In this document: piece after piece, positions 1 to 7,621 of the stretch
Layout of the letters: each line of letters begins with the position of its first letter
How positions within the stretch are numbered: the stretch's first letter is position 1
NCBI GenBank assembly: GCA_965199725.1
Contig: OZ241321.1
Location: 434,001-498,000, forward strand
Length of the DNA: 64,000 nucleotides
Direction of reading: 5' to 3'
Source: G965199725 sp965199725
Lineage (GTDB): Bacteria; Pseudomonadota; Gammaproteobacteria; Nitrosococcales; Methylophagaceae
The notes under the pieces: model-generated
What the model was told of the DNA's origin: nothing
Databases searched by the model: none
The model's input: the letters and a program-made list of their open reading frames with translations, nothing else
Translations under genes and position numbers: made by a program

Positions 1-286
1 AAAACAAATTATAAGGGTCTCTTCAGCAAAGCTAAAGCAAGACACAAAACTGGTAAACCTGCTTAGACAAGCTGTTGAAGCAGCTGAAGATGAACAAGGC
101 TGGGCGATATTTAGCCTGATAGGGAGCCACATTAAAAACAGATCATCCTTTGACCAACGTAATTATGGTTACAGCAAACTAAGTGATCTATTTTTAGCGA
201 TTGATCTTTTTGAGGTTAAGGAAATTAAAACAGCAGCAAATGGTAGACCCATATATGGAGTCAAAAACAAGGAACGCGCAAAGTAG
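1..286 (+). CDS. 3' end of a LOTUS/OST-HTH domain protein (probably NYN-domain RNase-like), partial
   Basis: Reading from base 2 gives 94 residues ending in a TAG at 284-286; the start lies before the window. The visible part matches the C-terminal OST-HTH/LOTUS winged-helix pattern: a helix rich in charged residues, then DEQGWAIFSLIGSHIKN, then YGYSKLSDLFLAID, and finally a short beta hairpin ending GRPIYGVKNK. In bacteria this domain usually sits at the C-terminus of NYN-domain proteins (PIN-like ribonucleases) and is thought to bind RNA. The catalytic NYN part is not in the window, so the overall function is inferred from the domain alone. Confidence 0.75.
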   Translation, partial: KQIIRVSSAKLKQDTKLVNLLRQAVEAAEDEQGWAIFSLIGSHIKNRSSFDQRNYGYSKLSDLFLAIDLFEVKEIKTAANGRPIYGVKNKERAK

Positions 287-400
287 TTTAACGGGCAAAC
301 TAAACACAAAGGCTCAACTTGTCCGTTAATGTATAGTAAAAAGGTTAACATGGCCTTACACCTTCAACCGCAACACAGTAAATATTAAGGAGTAAAGAAA

Positions 401-1480
401 ATGCCCCCTAATCATATACCTGAGCAAATTACCGCTATGGCAGCATTAGCGCCTAAGGCTAAGGTAGAGAGTTACCGTTACCCACCAAAGCCGCTAGCAA
501 AGCTGGATGCTGATATAAGAGTCACCTACACTGGTGTGTGTGCAACTGATGTCCATATGATTGATAATGACTGGGGTATTACACGCTATCCTTTGGTGCC
601 CGGTCATGAAGTTGTTGGTCATGTAATTGCTGTTGGCGCTGATATCACCGACCTAAAAGTCGGCGATGTTGTTGGCCTTGGGGCACTTGCACAAGCCTGC
701 GGTGAGTGTGAGTGTTGTCAGCAGGGGATAGACAACCTCTGCCCTCATCGCAAGTTCACCTACTTTGGAAACACGATAGATGAGACTGGCGAACATGTAC
801 ATCATGGCGGATTTTCTGCATATCTTCGCACTGATTCACGTTTCTTGTTTAAGATTCCTCAAGGCTATAGAGAGCAATGTGTCGGGCCGCTAATGTGCGG
901 CGGTCTCACTGTAGCCGCCCCACTCTATGAATTTGCTGGTCATAAATGGGACTTACAAGGTAAGCGGGTTGGCATTGTTGGCATTGGTGGACTGGGGCAC
1001 ATGGCTATTCAGTTCGCTGCCAAAATGGGTGCTGAAACCTTTGCGCTCTCTCGTAGTACAAAGAAAAAGAAATTCTGTGAAAATTTGGGTGCGACGGGCT
1101 TCATAAATTCATCCGACAGCGCAGAAATGGCTACTAATGCTGGCACACTTGACTACCTTCTGTTCTGCATCTCTGGAGGTAATATGGATATTAATCACTA
1201 TGTCGGCCTAATGCGCCCGTACGGCACCCTCCATTTTGTTGGTGTGCCTCACACGTTTGACAACTTCAACCTGATGGGACTTATGTTCAATCGTCTGACG
1301 TTGTCATCTTCCCCTATCGGATCAAGTAATCAGATGCGGATCATGCTTGAGTTTGCCGCCAAGAATGATATCAAACCTATTATTGAAGAATTTACCCACA
1401 AAACAGCAAATGAAGCTATTGAAAAGGTTCGCAATGGTAGTATCCGTTTTCGCGCTGTCCTCAAAAACGATTTAGTTTGA
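401..1480 (+). CDS. Zinc-dependent NADP(H) alcohol dehydrogenase, CAD/YahK type
   Basis: Medium-chain dehydrogenase of 359 residues that interconverts alcohols and aldehydes in the cytoplasm. Catalytic zinc ligands are visible as C47, H69-E70 (in GHEVVG) and C166. The structural zinc site is the four-cysteine set C100, C103, C106 and C114. The Rossmann nucleotide loop is G194-x-G196-x-x-G199. A serine-arginine pair after the second beta strand (ALSRST) is typical of NADPH rather than NADH preference. The ATG has a good ribosome site (AAGGAG) about 8 bases upstream. The subfamily resembles cinnamyl-alcohol-dehydrogenase-like aldehyde reductases such as E. coli YahK; the physiological substrate cannot be told. 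Dps follows 74 bases downstream on the same strand. Confidence 0.92.
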   Translation: MPPNHIPEQITAMAALAPKAKVESYRYPPKPLAKLDADIRVTYTGVCATDVHMIDNDWGITRYPLVPGHEVVGHVIAVGADITDLKVGDVVGLGALAQACGECECCQQGIDNLCPHRKFTYFGNTIDETGEHVHHGGFSAYLRTDSRFLFKIPQGYREQCVGPLMCGGLTVAAPLYEFAGHKWDLQGKRVGIVGIGGLGHMAIQFAAKMGAETFALSRSTKKKKFCENLGATGFINSSDSAEMATNAGTLDYLLFCISGGNMDINHYVGLMRPYGTLHFVGVPHTFDNFNLMGLMFNRLTLSSSPIGSSNQMRIMLEFAAKNDIKPIIEEFTHKTANEAIEKVRNGSIRFRAVLKNDLV

Positions 1481-1554
1481 GGACTAAGTTTTTCCATATA
1501 CAAAAAATTGATAAAATTATATTGAGCCCAAATACAAAGTAAAAGGTTGCTATA

Positions 1555-2022
1555 GTGACTATCAATATAGGCATTAACAAAAAAGACAGGGAAAATGTAG
1601 CATACCATCTTAAGCGTTTGCTGGCAGATACCTATACACTTTATTTGCAAACCCATAACTTTCACTGGAATGTGGCTGGTAGCCAGTTTCGGGAACTGCA
1701 CTTAATGTTTGAAGAACATTACACAGAGCTTGCAGTAGCAGTAGATGATATTGCTGAACGTATTCTGACACTTGGCATGGCTGCGCCGGGCACCTATCAG
1801 ACTTTTTCAGCTTTAAGCTCCATCAAAGAAGTTGAAGGTGTACCTAAAGCCGTTGAAATGATAGACATCTTAAACCATTCACATGAGACAGTCGTCAGAA
1901 CATGCAGAGAGGCGCTCAAAGTAGCGCAGTGTGCTGATGATGAATCCTCAGCAGCGCTGATTTCTGATCGGATGCGCATTCATGAAAAAACAGCGTGGAT
2001 GTTAAGATCGCTGAAAGCTTGA
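1555..2022 (+). CDS. dps: Dps-family ferritin-like DNA-protection protein
   Basis: A 155-residue four-helix protein of the Dps family, which forms dodecamers, oxidises Fe(II) with hydrogen peroxide and stores iron, often while binding DNA in starved cells. The diagnostic THNFHWNV signature is at residues 33-40, and the inter-subunit ferroxidase ligands are H37, D64 and E68 (DDIAERI). The start is a GTG with AAAAGG 8 bases before it; no ATG fits the family N-terminus better. The N-terminus is short, so a lysine-rich DNA-binding tail like that of E. coli Dps is not evident. It forms part of the oxidative-stress set of this window together with Ni-SOD and MsrB. Confidence 0.93.
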   Translation: MTINIGINKKDRENVAYHLKRLLADTYTLYLQTHNFHWNVAGSQFRELHLMFEEHYTELAVAVDDIAERILTLGMAAPGTYQTFSALSSIKEVEGVPKAVEMIDILNHSHETVVRTCREALKVAQCADDESSAALISDRMRIHEKTAWMLRSLKA

Positions 2023-2078
2023 CCTGCTTTATATTGAGCGACACAATTAATGTTTTTGTATAAGTCTACTAAAGTGAC

Positions 2079-3128
2079 TCAATTTATCGCCGCAGCAAAA
2101 AACGCCCGTGCACGACCACTGTTGATAGTCTTGCGAATATGATCGGCTGCTTGCGTTACTGTCGGTCTAAGACCGCAGTGATGCAAGGCCATTGCACCTC
2201 CTAGGACTAGACTGTCAAATGCTGCCCCTGTTTGTCCTGCCAATGCTTTTAGACCACGCTCTGCAGTTTCTGATACAGTTACCCGACCGGATACCTGCGG
2301 CAATACTCCTCGCGTTGATGCTTGTATACCTAATGTAGTTGGATCAATCTGGTAAGGCTCAATATCACCTGCATGCGCAGTAAAGCAAGTAGAAGCATCG
2401 CGCAACGTAGGCAAAATACCTCCTTCAACGCCGCGCACAATCAGCGCAGAAATAAAGCCTGCCCGATTAGCTAATAAGGCCAATATTGGTGGATATGCCT
2501 TATGGACAAACCCCACCTGAAGATAAGTATGTATTGCTGCCTTAATCGGCATAATCAGCTTTTCTAATGTTGCCAGACAAGGTCGTTTAATCATGCGTGT
2601 GCGTAGTTCTTGAAGGGCATAAAGATCAGGGCTTGCTTGCGCCTCATCAAGATATGCCCAAGATATCTCTGGGTTATTAATACGGTCTGTCGCGCTTTGT
2701 AATGATAAATCAGTTACTACACCTGCCTGTGTTAATACCCTGGCATGGGTTACACCAAACTTTGGCCCCATTGTGTAGGTGCCCTGCGACAACGTTGGCA
2801 GCCCAGAGGCAGCAAGTACAGCAGGCAAAAAAGCGTGCACTGGGCAATGGCGGTTATACCCATCATATGGGTCTGAAACTATCAGTAACTTGTCAACATC
2901 AGCATTAGTTTGCATAGTCTGCCGCTGAATAGCCTGTAATATGCCTGTGTTTTCGTCATTAGTTTCACGTTTAATGCGCAGGGCAATTAAAAAAACTGCG
3001 GCCTGCACTGGGTCAGCATCACCAAGCAATATTTCTGTCATCGCCTCATCAGCCTCCTGTAATAATAAATCCTTGCTTAGATGAGGGCCAGTGGCTACCT
3101 TTTTAATCGCAGCAGCAAGCGCAGTCAT
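2079..3128 (-). CDS. TrpD-like (TrpD2/YbiB-type) glycosyltransferase-family protein
   Basis: A 349-residue protein with the fold and length of anthranilate phosphoribosyltransferase: helical N-terminal domain (EADEAMTEILLGDADPVQAAVFLIALRIK), then the alpha/beta domain. The PRPP-binding GTGGD loop expected near residue 87 is replaced by DPYDG (residues 86-90), so ordinary tryptophan-pathway activity is doubtful. In E. coli the related YbiB (TrpD2) is a nucleic-acid-binding protein. Its start overlaps the end of ligA by 4 bases (ATGA), so it is translationally coupled to DNA ligase, which fits a DNA-related role better than amino-acid synthesis. No other trp genes are nearby. The exact function is unknown. 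Confidence 0.75.
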   Translation of the reverse strand: MTALAAAIKKVATGPHLSKDLLLQEADEAMTEILLGDADPVQAAVFLIALRIKRETNDENTGILQAIQRQTMQTNADVDKLLIVSDPYDGYNRHCPVHAFLPAVLAASGLPTLSQGTYTMGPKFGVTHARVLTQAGVVTDLSLQSATDRINNPEISWAYLDEAQASPDLYALQELRTRMIKRPCLATLEKLIMPIKAAIHTYLQVGFVHKAYPPILALLANRAGFISALIVRGVEGGILPTLRDASTCFTAHAGDIEPYQIDPTTLGIQASTRGVLPQVSGRVTVSETAERGLKALAGQTGAAFDSLVLGGAMALHHCGLRPTVTQAADHIRKTINSGRARAFFAAAIN

Positions 3129-5131
3129 AACCAGCCCATCATCGTGGTTTCATCAACGATAGTAACATCTAGCTTTTCTGCTTTGGCAAGTTTTGTGCCT
3201 GCATCCTCTCCTGCTACAACAAAATCAGTATTTGCTGACACGCTAGCGGATACCTTGGCGCCAAGTGCTAATAATTTTTCTTTTGCCTCACTACGCGATA
3301 ATGTTTTAAGCTTACCAGTTAATACTATTTTTTTGCCGCTAACGCTTGAGCCAGATACTGATCTTTGCTCAAGAGGCCAGGTGATGCCAGCAGCTAACAG
3401 GCGCCTAATAATCTCTTGATTATGTGGTTGGCGGAAAAAGGTCACAATATGGCAGGCAACAACTGGCCCTATATCTTCAATACTAGTTAATGATTGTTCA
3501 TCTGCCTGACAAAGTTCAGGCAATGTTAAAAAATTATGAGCCAAAGCGCGGGCTGTTGTTTCCCCTACTTCTCTTACACCTAACGAAAATAAAAATCTGG
3601 CAAATGTTGTCTGTTTGGCTACCTTTAGTGATTGAATACAATTAGTTGCTGATTTTTCTGCCATTCTATCCAAATCTGCCAGTTGCGCTACCGTTAGATC
3701 AAACAAATCAGCAGGATTAGTCACCAAACCATTGTCAATTAATCGTTCAATCAATTTATCACCTAAACCATCAATATCCATTGCTTTACGTGAAGCAAAA
3801 TGTTTGATCGCCTGTTTGCGTTGAGCGGGACAATAAAGGCCGCCACTACACCGAGCAATTGCCTCATCTGCATTTTTTTCAATATCAGACTCACATACTG
3901 GGCATTGCTGAGGTATGTTAAAGGTAACTGTATTTTCAGGTCTTTTTGCCAGCACTACCTGCACAACTTCAGGGATAACATCACCAGCCCGACGCATGAT
4001 AACAGTATCACCAACACGCACATCCTTGCGGTCAATTTCATCCTGATTGTGCAGAGTTGCATTACTGACAGTCACACCGCCAACAAACACTGGCTTTAGC
4101 CTGGCAACGGGTGTCAGTGCACCAGTGCGACCAACCTGAATTTCAATATCTTCAATAACAGTGATTTCTTCCTGCGCTGGTAATTTATAGGCAATTGACC
4201 AGCGTGGTGCTTTTGCAGTAAATCCTAATCGTTGCTGCAGTTTACTGTCATTAATCTTAAATACCATACCATCAATATCATATGGCAAGCTGTCGCGGCG
4301 CTCACTAAGGGTTTTAATATAATCTAAGCAAGGTTGCACACCTTTAAGCAATTGCATTTCATCTGAAATCTGACATCCCCATCGTGCAACCTTGTGCATA
4401 GCCTCAATATGACTATCTGGTGTATCCATCCCCTGAATATCACCTAAGCCATAACAATACATCGTCAATGGCCGCTTAGCAGTGATGGTAGAGTCTAATT
4501 GTCGCAATGATCCTGCCGCCGCATTTCGTGGGTTAACAAACGGTTTCTTGCCATCAGTAATCTGCTGGCGATTAAGTGCTGCAAAACCTGATTTAGGCAT
4601 AATAATTTCACCTCTAATTTCAATAATATCCGGCACATCTATGTCAATAAGCTTCAACGGTACTGTATTAATAGTACGTACATTAGCAGTCACATCTTCA
4701 CCAATAGTGCCATCGCCACGGGTTGCCGCATACACCAAAACGCCCTGTTCATAACGCAGAGTGATAGCCAGTCCATCCAATTTTGGTTCGGCGACATACA
4801 TCTGTTGATCAGTGGTATTTAAACGATTGCGCACGCGCTTATCAAATGCATATAACGCATCAATATCAAAGACATTATCCAATGACGACATTGGTACCGT
4901 ATGGATAATTTGCGCAAACTTATCTAAGGCTTTACCCCCTACCCGCTGGGTGGGTGAATCAGCAGTTAAAAGATGCGGGTTAGCAATTTCTATCTGTTTG
5001 AGTTCAGTAAATAACCGATCATACTCTGCATCAGGAACTGCTGGATCATCAAAACAATAGTAAAGATAGTTATAATGATTAAGCAGGTCTCTCAACTCTT
5101 TTGATCGTTTCACTAAATTAGCTGTGGTCAT
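3125..5131 (-). CDS. ligA: NAD-dependent DNA ligase LigA
   Basis: Seals nicks in duplex DNA during replication and repair with NAD as adenylate donor. At 668 residues it matches the family length (E. coli 671). Domains in order: Ia region (HYNYLYYCFDDPAVPDAEYD) that binds NMN; adenylation domain with nucleophile K117 in EPKLDGLAI; OB fold; four-cysteine zinc finger (CPVC...CSGGLYC); helix-hairpin-helix repeats (DIDGLGDKLIERL, SIEDIGPVVA); and a C-terminal BRCT domain (GKKIVLTGKL onward). The TrpD-like gene overlaps its stop by 4 bases. In many gammaproteobacteria zipA lies upstream of ligA; here divergent queF takes that place. Confidence 0.97.
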   Translation of the reverse strand: MTTANLVKRSKELRDLLNHYNYLYYCFDDPAVPDAEYDRLFTELKQIEIANPHLLTADSPTQRVGGKALDKFAQIIHTVPMSSLDNVFDIDALYAFDKRVRNRLNTTDQQMYVAEPKLDGLAITLRYEQGVLVYAATRGDGTIGEDVTANVRTINTVPLKLIDIDVPDIIEIRGEIIMPKSGFAALNRQQITDGKKPFVNPRNAAAGSLRQLDSTITAKRPLTMYCYGLGDIQGMDTPDSHIEAMHKVARWGCQISDEMQLLKGVQPCLDYIKTLSERRDSLPYDIDGMVFKINDSKLQQRLGFTAKAPRWSIAYKLPAQEEITVIEDIEIQVGRTGALTPVARLKPVFVGGVTVSNATLHNQDEIDRKDVRVGDTVIMRRAGDVIPEVVQVVLAKRPENTVTFNIPQQCPVCESDIEKNADEAIARCSGGLYCPAQRKQAIKHFASRKAMDIDGLGDKLIERLIDNGLVTNPADLFDLTVAQLADLDRMAEKSATNCIQSLKVAKQTTFARFLFSLGVREVGETTARALAHNFLTLPELCQADEQSLTSIEDIGPVVACHIVTFFRQPHNQEIIRRLLAAGITWPLEQRSVSGSSVSGKKIVLTGKLKTLSRSEAKEKLLALGAKVSASVSANTDFVVAGEDAGTKLAKAEKLDVTIVDETTMMGWL

Positions 5132-5251
5132 ACAATGTTAATATCTATATTTAAGTTTAATGGCCGTTTTAATTTTTCATTGCTACTGGCTAACATTTAA
5201 TCTAATAATGTAACTAAGCGATAATAGTGGCTTTTATATTTGAGATTTTTC

Positions 5252-5641
5252 ATGACTATAAACCTAAGCAAACTGCTCGTAACATTTGACAACGCTACAC
5301 CAGAACACGATTATACCATTCATATTAATACGTCTGAGTTTACCTGTTTATGCCCGAAAACTGGGCAGCCAGATTTTGCTACCATTAACATTGATTATGT
5401 GCCTGATTTAAAATGTATTGAATTAAAGTCGTATAAGTTATACATCTGGTCATACCGCGATGAAGGCGCATTCCATGAAAAGGTCACCAATCAGATTTTA
5501 GATGATTTAGTTGCTGCCTGCCAGCCTCGTTTCATGCGGGTTACAGGTATTTTTAATGTTCGTGGCGGCATTTATACAACCGTGACTGCCGAATACAAAA
5601 AAGCGGACTGGGCGGCGCCTTTGCCAGTCAATCTACCCTAA
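5252..5641 (+). CDS. queF: NADPH-dependent preQ0 reductase QueF (short form)
   Basis: Reduces 7-cyano-7-deazaguanine to preQ1 in queuosine tRNA modification. The 129-residue protein is the unimodular (B. subtilis-like) type. Catalytic cysteine and neighbouring QueF signature are in FTCLCPKTGQPDFATI. The NADPH motif lies in CIELKSYKLYIWSYRDEG and the substrate glutamate/histidine in the segment AFHEKVTNQILDDL. A TTG 12 bases upstream is in frame, but the ATG at 5252 agrees better with family N-termini. The ribosome site is weak (GAG about 8 bases upstream). It is transcribed divergently from ligA. I saw no preQ1 riboswitch in the 120-base leader. Confidence 0.93.
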   Translation: MTINLSKLLVTFDNATPEHDYTIHINTSEFTCLCPKTGQPDFATINIDYVPDLKCIELKSYKLYIWSYRDEGAFHEKVTNQILDDLVAACQPRFMRVTGIFNVRGGIYTTVTAEYKKADWAAPLPVNLP

Positions 5642-5668
5642 AGTCAATATCAATGTAGCCACACCCAT

Positions 5669-5693
5669 TATTGCCGCACAAGCGGGAATCCAG
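5669..5693. repeat. REP-like palindromic element
   Basis: TTGCCGC and GCGGGAA flank a 4-base loop ACAA, giving a 7-base stem with one mismatch, followed by TCCAG. Elements of the form ATTCCCGC-loop-GCGGGAATCCAG are dispersed in many proteobacterial genomes. It starts about 28 bases after the queF stop and may also act as a transcription or mRNA 3' end. A related degenerate copy may lie near 6944-6990 (GTGGATTCCGTGTCAAGC). Confidence 0.4.
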
Positions 5694-5775
5694 CCTTTAA
5701 GCCGCTGCTAACCTATTAGCCAAATCACGCCTTTTAATCACTACATTATCATCGTATGTTGTCTACCCCATACCC

Positions 5776-5870
5776 AACTTGGGGTTGTGGGATATATCCA
5801 GTTGGGTAAGATGACTGTGATTGCAACCTAGCGACTACAAATTGGGGTTTTGAGGTATAAGTTGGGTGAG
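5776..5870. repeat. Imperfect direct repeat with internal inverted repeat
   Basis: The unit at 5776-5810 (AACTTGGGGTTGTGGGATAT, then AGTTGGGTAAG) recurs at 5839-5870 as AAATTGGGGTTTTGAGGTAT followed by AAGTTGGGTGAG. Within the first copy TACCCAACT at 5771-5779 pairs exactly with AGTTGGGTA at 5800-5808, and a near palindrome TGGGATATATCCA sits inside the loop. No gene matches this stretch. It could be a remnant of a mobile-element end or a protein-binding region. Confidence 0.5.
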
Positions 5871-5919
5871 TTGGTTGCTCCAGCAATACAGTTTTTAAGA
5901 TGGAGATAGCGTGTAGCGC

Positions 5920-5963
5920 GACACATGAATGGCGACAAAATGACACATGAATGGCGACAAAAT
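5920..5963. repeat. 22-base tandem duplication
   Basis: Two exact, directly adjacent copies of a 22-base unit (GACACATGAATGGCGAC then AAAAT) at 5920-5941 and 5942-5963. Read on the minus strand the unit is ATTTTGTCGCC followed by ATTCATGTGTC. Short multi-copy terminal repeats starting with TGTC are typical of Tn7/Tn552/IS21-type DDE transposon ends, so this may be a solo transposon end. No transposase is nearby. Confidence 0.6.
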
Positions 5964-6019
5964 ATGAGTATGATAGCTAGATAGCCAACTGCTGAAAAAT
6001 GCATTACCACTTTGCATCT

Positions 6020-6505
6020 CTATTTAGATGCCAGATATGCAATGCCTAAAGCTAAACAAGCTGCCACTACAGCGTTTTTCACTGGACTCTGCTCTGTTGG
6101 AGTAAGTAATGTTGCTAGTCCTGCCCCGCCACTTGCCGCTTTCAGTAGTGTATCTTCAGATTTAAAACAAACACCAATGCTAAGCGCAGAAATTAAATAT
6201 TTCTGGACTTGGGTGCTCTCTTTTTCTAGACTGCATACAGTTCTAACGAAGTGTTCGCAATTTTCCGAGAATAGATGATAAGGGACACCCAAGTATTTCT
6301 TGGCCGTTTGGACTGCTAAACTTGGGTTTTTAGCTTTAATAGAGCTAATCTCAACGTCTTTATTATCAGCAAATAATCCTAAACTAGTTTCTTCAACGCA
6401 ATTATTATTTTTAGAATTGTGTATAACCCTATTGTTACCAGTATAAATACCGTAGTGCAAAAAACCCGTATATTGAACTTTTAGTATCTGCCCTAATTCA
6501 TACAT
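6020..6505 (-). CDS. LRAT/H-REV107-like NlpC/P60-superfamily protein with C-terminal hydrophobic segments
   Basis: 161-residue protein with the circularly permuted papain-like LRAT fold. The catalytic set is visible: H17 in FLHYGIYTG, H29 in VIHN exactly 12 residues later (the same spacing as in human H-REV107 proteins), and nucleophile C83 in the signature NCEHFV. Family members are lipid acyltransferases/phospholipases in animals; bacterial and viral ones are mostly uncharacterised. After residue ~100 come small-residue-rich hydrophobic stretches (105-113 and 143-158) that could be membrane-associated. The start is well supported by GGTAAGGAG 7 bases upstream. It stands alone in a gene-poor, repeat-bearing region, which suggests acquisition by transfer. 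Confidence 0.8.
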   Translation of the reverse strand: MYELGQILKVQYTGFLHYGIYTGNNRVIHNSKNNNCVEETSLGLFADNKDVEISSIKAKNPSLAVQTAKKYLGVPYHLFSENCEHFVRTVCSLEKESTQVQKYLISALSIGVCFKSEDTLLKAASGGAGLATLLTPTEQSPVKNAVVAACLALGIAYLASK

Positions 6506-6991
6506 TGTTTATCTCCTTACCTTAAATTTGTCATTAACGATAAAATCATGTGGGGTACCTTGAATGCTAATCCAAGTACGTTTTTAAAAAAAATATCACA
6601 TCACCAATTCCAAATTAAAAGCTCATGCGCTTGCTTTTTATTACACATACCGCCTACTGAATAATAGGTTGTTAAACACTTGTTTGAAAGTCCTTTAAAG
6701 ACTGTTTTAATAGGATGTTTGTGCCGCTTGCATGGTTCTAGCACGTTTAATAGCATCATCTTGCACCCTGTCAATTAACCTTTGCGCACCAAGTGAGATA
6801 ACCTTTACTTGCCGGCTTTGGCGGATAATGGACATGTTTTTATTGTTATCATCAGTATGGGTGTTTTTTTAAATTAATACCAAAGGATGGTTGTACATGG
6901 TTAGACAAAGCGGGACAAATAAAAGTCGTGCAGCCAACCGCTAGTGGATTCCGTGTCAAGCAGAGCATGGTATTAAAAATGGCAATGACGC
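6506..6991. other. Gene-poor stretch between the LRAT-like and lipase genes
   Basis: About 486 bases. The only coding signal I can support is the 42-codon minus-strand frame at 6707-6835 listed separately. The part at about 6944-6990 resembles a decayed REP-type element. The promoter for the LRAT-like gene should lie at 6510-6570, but no clear -35/-10 pair stands out. Confidence 0.5.
6707..6835 (-). CDS. Micro-ORF (42 aa), possible histone-fold fragment
   Basis: An open frame on the minus strand with ATG at 6835-6833 and TAA at 6709-6707. The product begins MSIIRQSRQVKVISLGAQRL and continues IDRVQDDAIKRARTMQ. It is helical, basic and amphipathic. The pattern R-x-V-x-V-I-S-L-x-A-Q-R-L-I-x-x-V-x-x-D-A is reminiscent of the central histone-fold helix of TAF10 (remembered pattern, not checked). 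No clear ribosome site precedes it, and a stop lies 14 codons upstream in frame. It may be a gene fragment rather than a functional gene. Confidence 0.25.
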   Translation of the reverse strand: MSIIRQSRQVKVISLGAQRLIDRVQDDAIKRARTMQAAQTSY

Positions 6992-7621
6992 TTACAACGC
7001 GCCAGCATGAGATAACAAGGTGTAGATATCTTCTGCTAGTAACTTGTAGCCAGCAGCGTTAGGATGAATCGGGTCTGACTTTAATGTGCCATCCGCTAAA
7101 ATTGTGGGCAAGATTTCCGTATCAATCGGTATGCTATATTTTACTGCTAACTGTGAATATAAATCAGGCACACTGAGCACCAAATTAGCCCTAGGCACCC
7201 CCACTAATACCACCTCAGCACCACTGCGTTTAATCAAGCTAATCATATCATCAAGGTTGCTTTTAATTGCGGTATTGCCTAAGCGACGAATCAAATCATT
7301 ACCACCATGACATAAAATAACCAAATCAGGATTAACACTGGCTAATACAGATGGTAATCTTTGTAAGGCAGTGGCGGTTACTTCACCGGGCACGCCAGCA
7401 TTAACAACCTTAATGCCCGTTAAGCCCTGTAATACCGCCGGGTAGCTTTGGGTGGCGGGGTTAGGCGCGCCAGTACCAAATGTTAAACTATCGCCATAGG
7501 CAAGAATCACTGAATTTTTTGTTAACGGTGTCAACTTAAGTTCACTGTCATCAGAGCAACCTATTAACAATAAAGGCATCAACAGATTCAATATAAGATA
7601 TTGCTTACTTTTACGATTCAT
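6992..7621 (-). CDS. GDSL-family lipoprotein esterase (TesA-like)
   Basis: 209-residue SGNH hydrolase. The N-terminus is a lipoprotein signal peptide with lipobox LIGC (Cys22), so it is probably anchored to a membrane facing the periplasm. Conserved blocks: block I with the serine in YGDSLTFG, block II glycine in NAGVPGE, block III in HGGNDL, and block V DPIHPN carrying the catalytic Asp and His. It resembles arylesterase / thioesterase I (TesA), which hydrolyses acyl esters and thioesters. The start codon overlaps the stop of tatD by 4 bases (ATGA), so it is the last gene of the large minus-strand run. Confidence 0.88.
   Translation of the reverse strand: MNRKSKQYLILNLLMPLLLIGCSDDSELKLTPLTKNSVILAYGDSLTFGTGAPNPATQSYPAVLQGLTGIKVVNAGVPGEVTATALQRLPSVLASVNPDLVILCHGGNDLIRRLGNTAIKSNLDDMISLIKRSGAEVVLVGVPRANLVLSVPDLYSQLAVKYSIPIDTEILPTILADGTLKSDPIHPNAAGYKLLAEDIYTLLSHAGAL

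Larger units (their letters stand above)
5642..6019. other. Gene-free stretch with repeats between queF and the LRAT-like gene
   Basis: About 380 bases with no convincing gene. It holds a REP-like hairpin just after queF, an imperfect direct repeat with a 9-base inverted repeat, and a 22-base tandem duplication (each listed separately). Short minus-strand reading frames here have no ribosome site and no recognisable sequence. It looks like a site of past insertion. Confidence 0.6.

Noticed and set aside
1330..1701. 123-codon minus-strand frame across the alcohol dehydrogenase/dps junction
   Set aside because: Antisense to two well-supported genes with no family resemblance.
5132..5251. Possible preQ1 riboswitch upstream of queF
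   Set aside because: No convincing preQ1 aptamer stem and A-rich tail could be drawn in the leader.
5749..6010. Two short overlapping minus-strand frames after the LRAT-like gene
   Set aside because: They consist largely of the tandem and direct repeats, have no ribosome site and no recognisable sequence.
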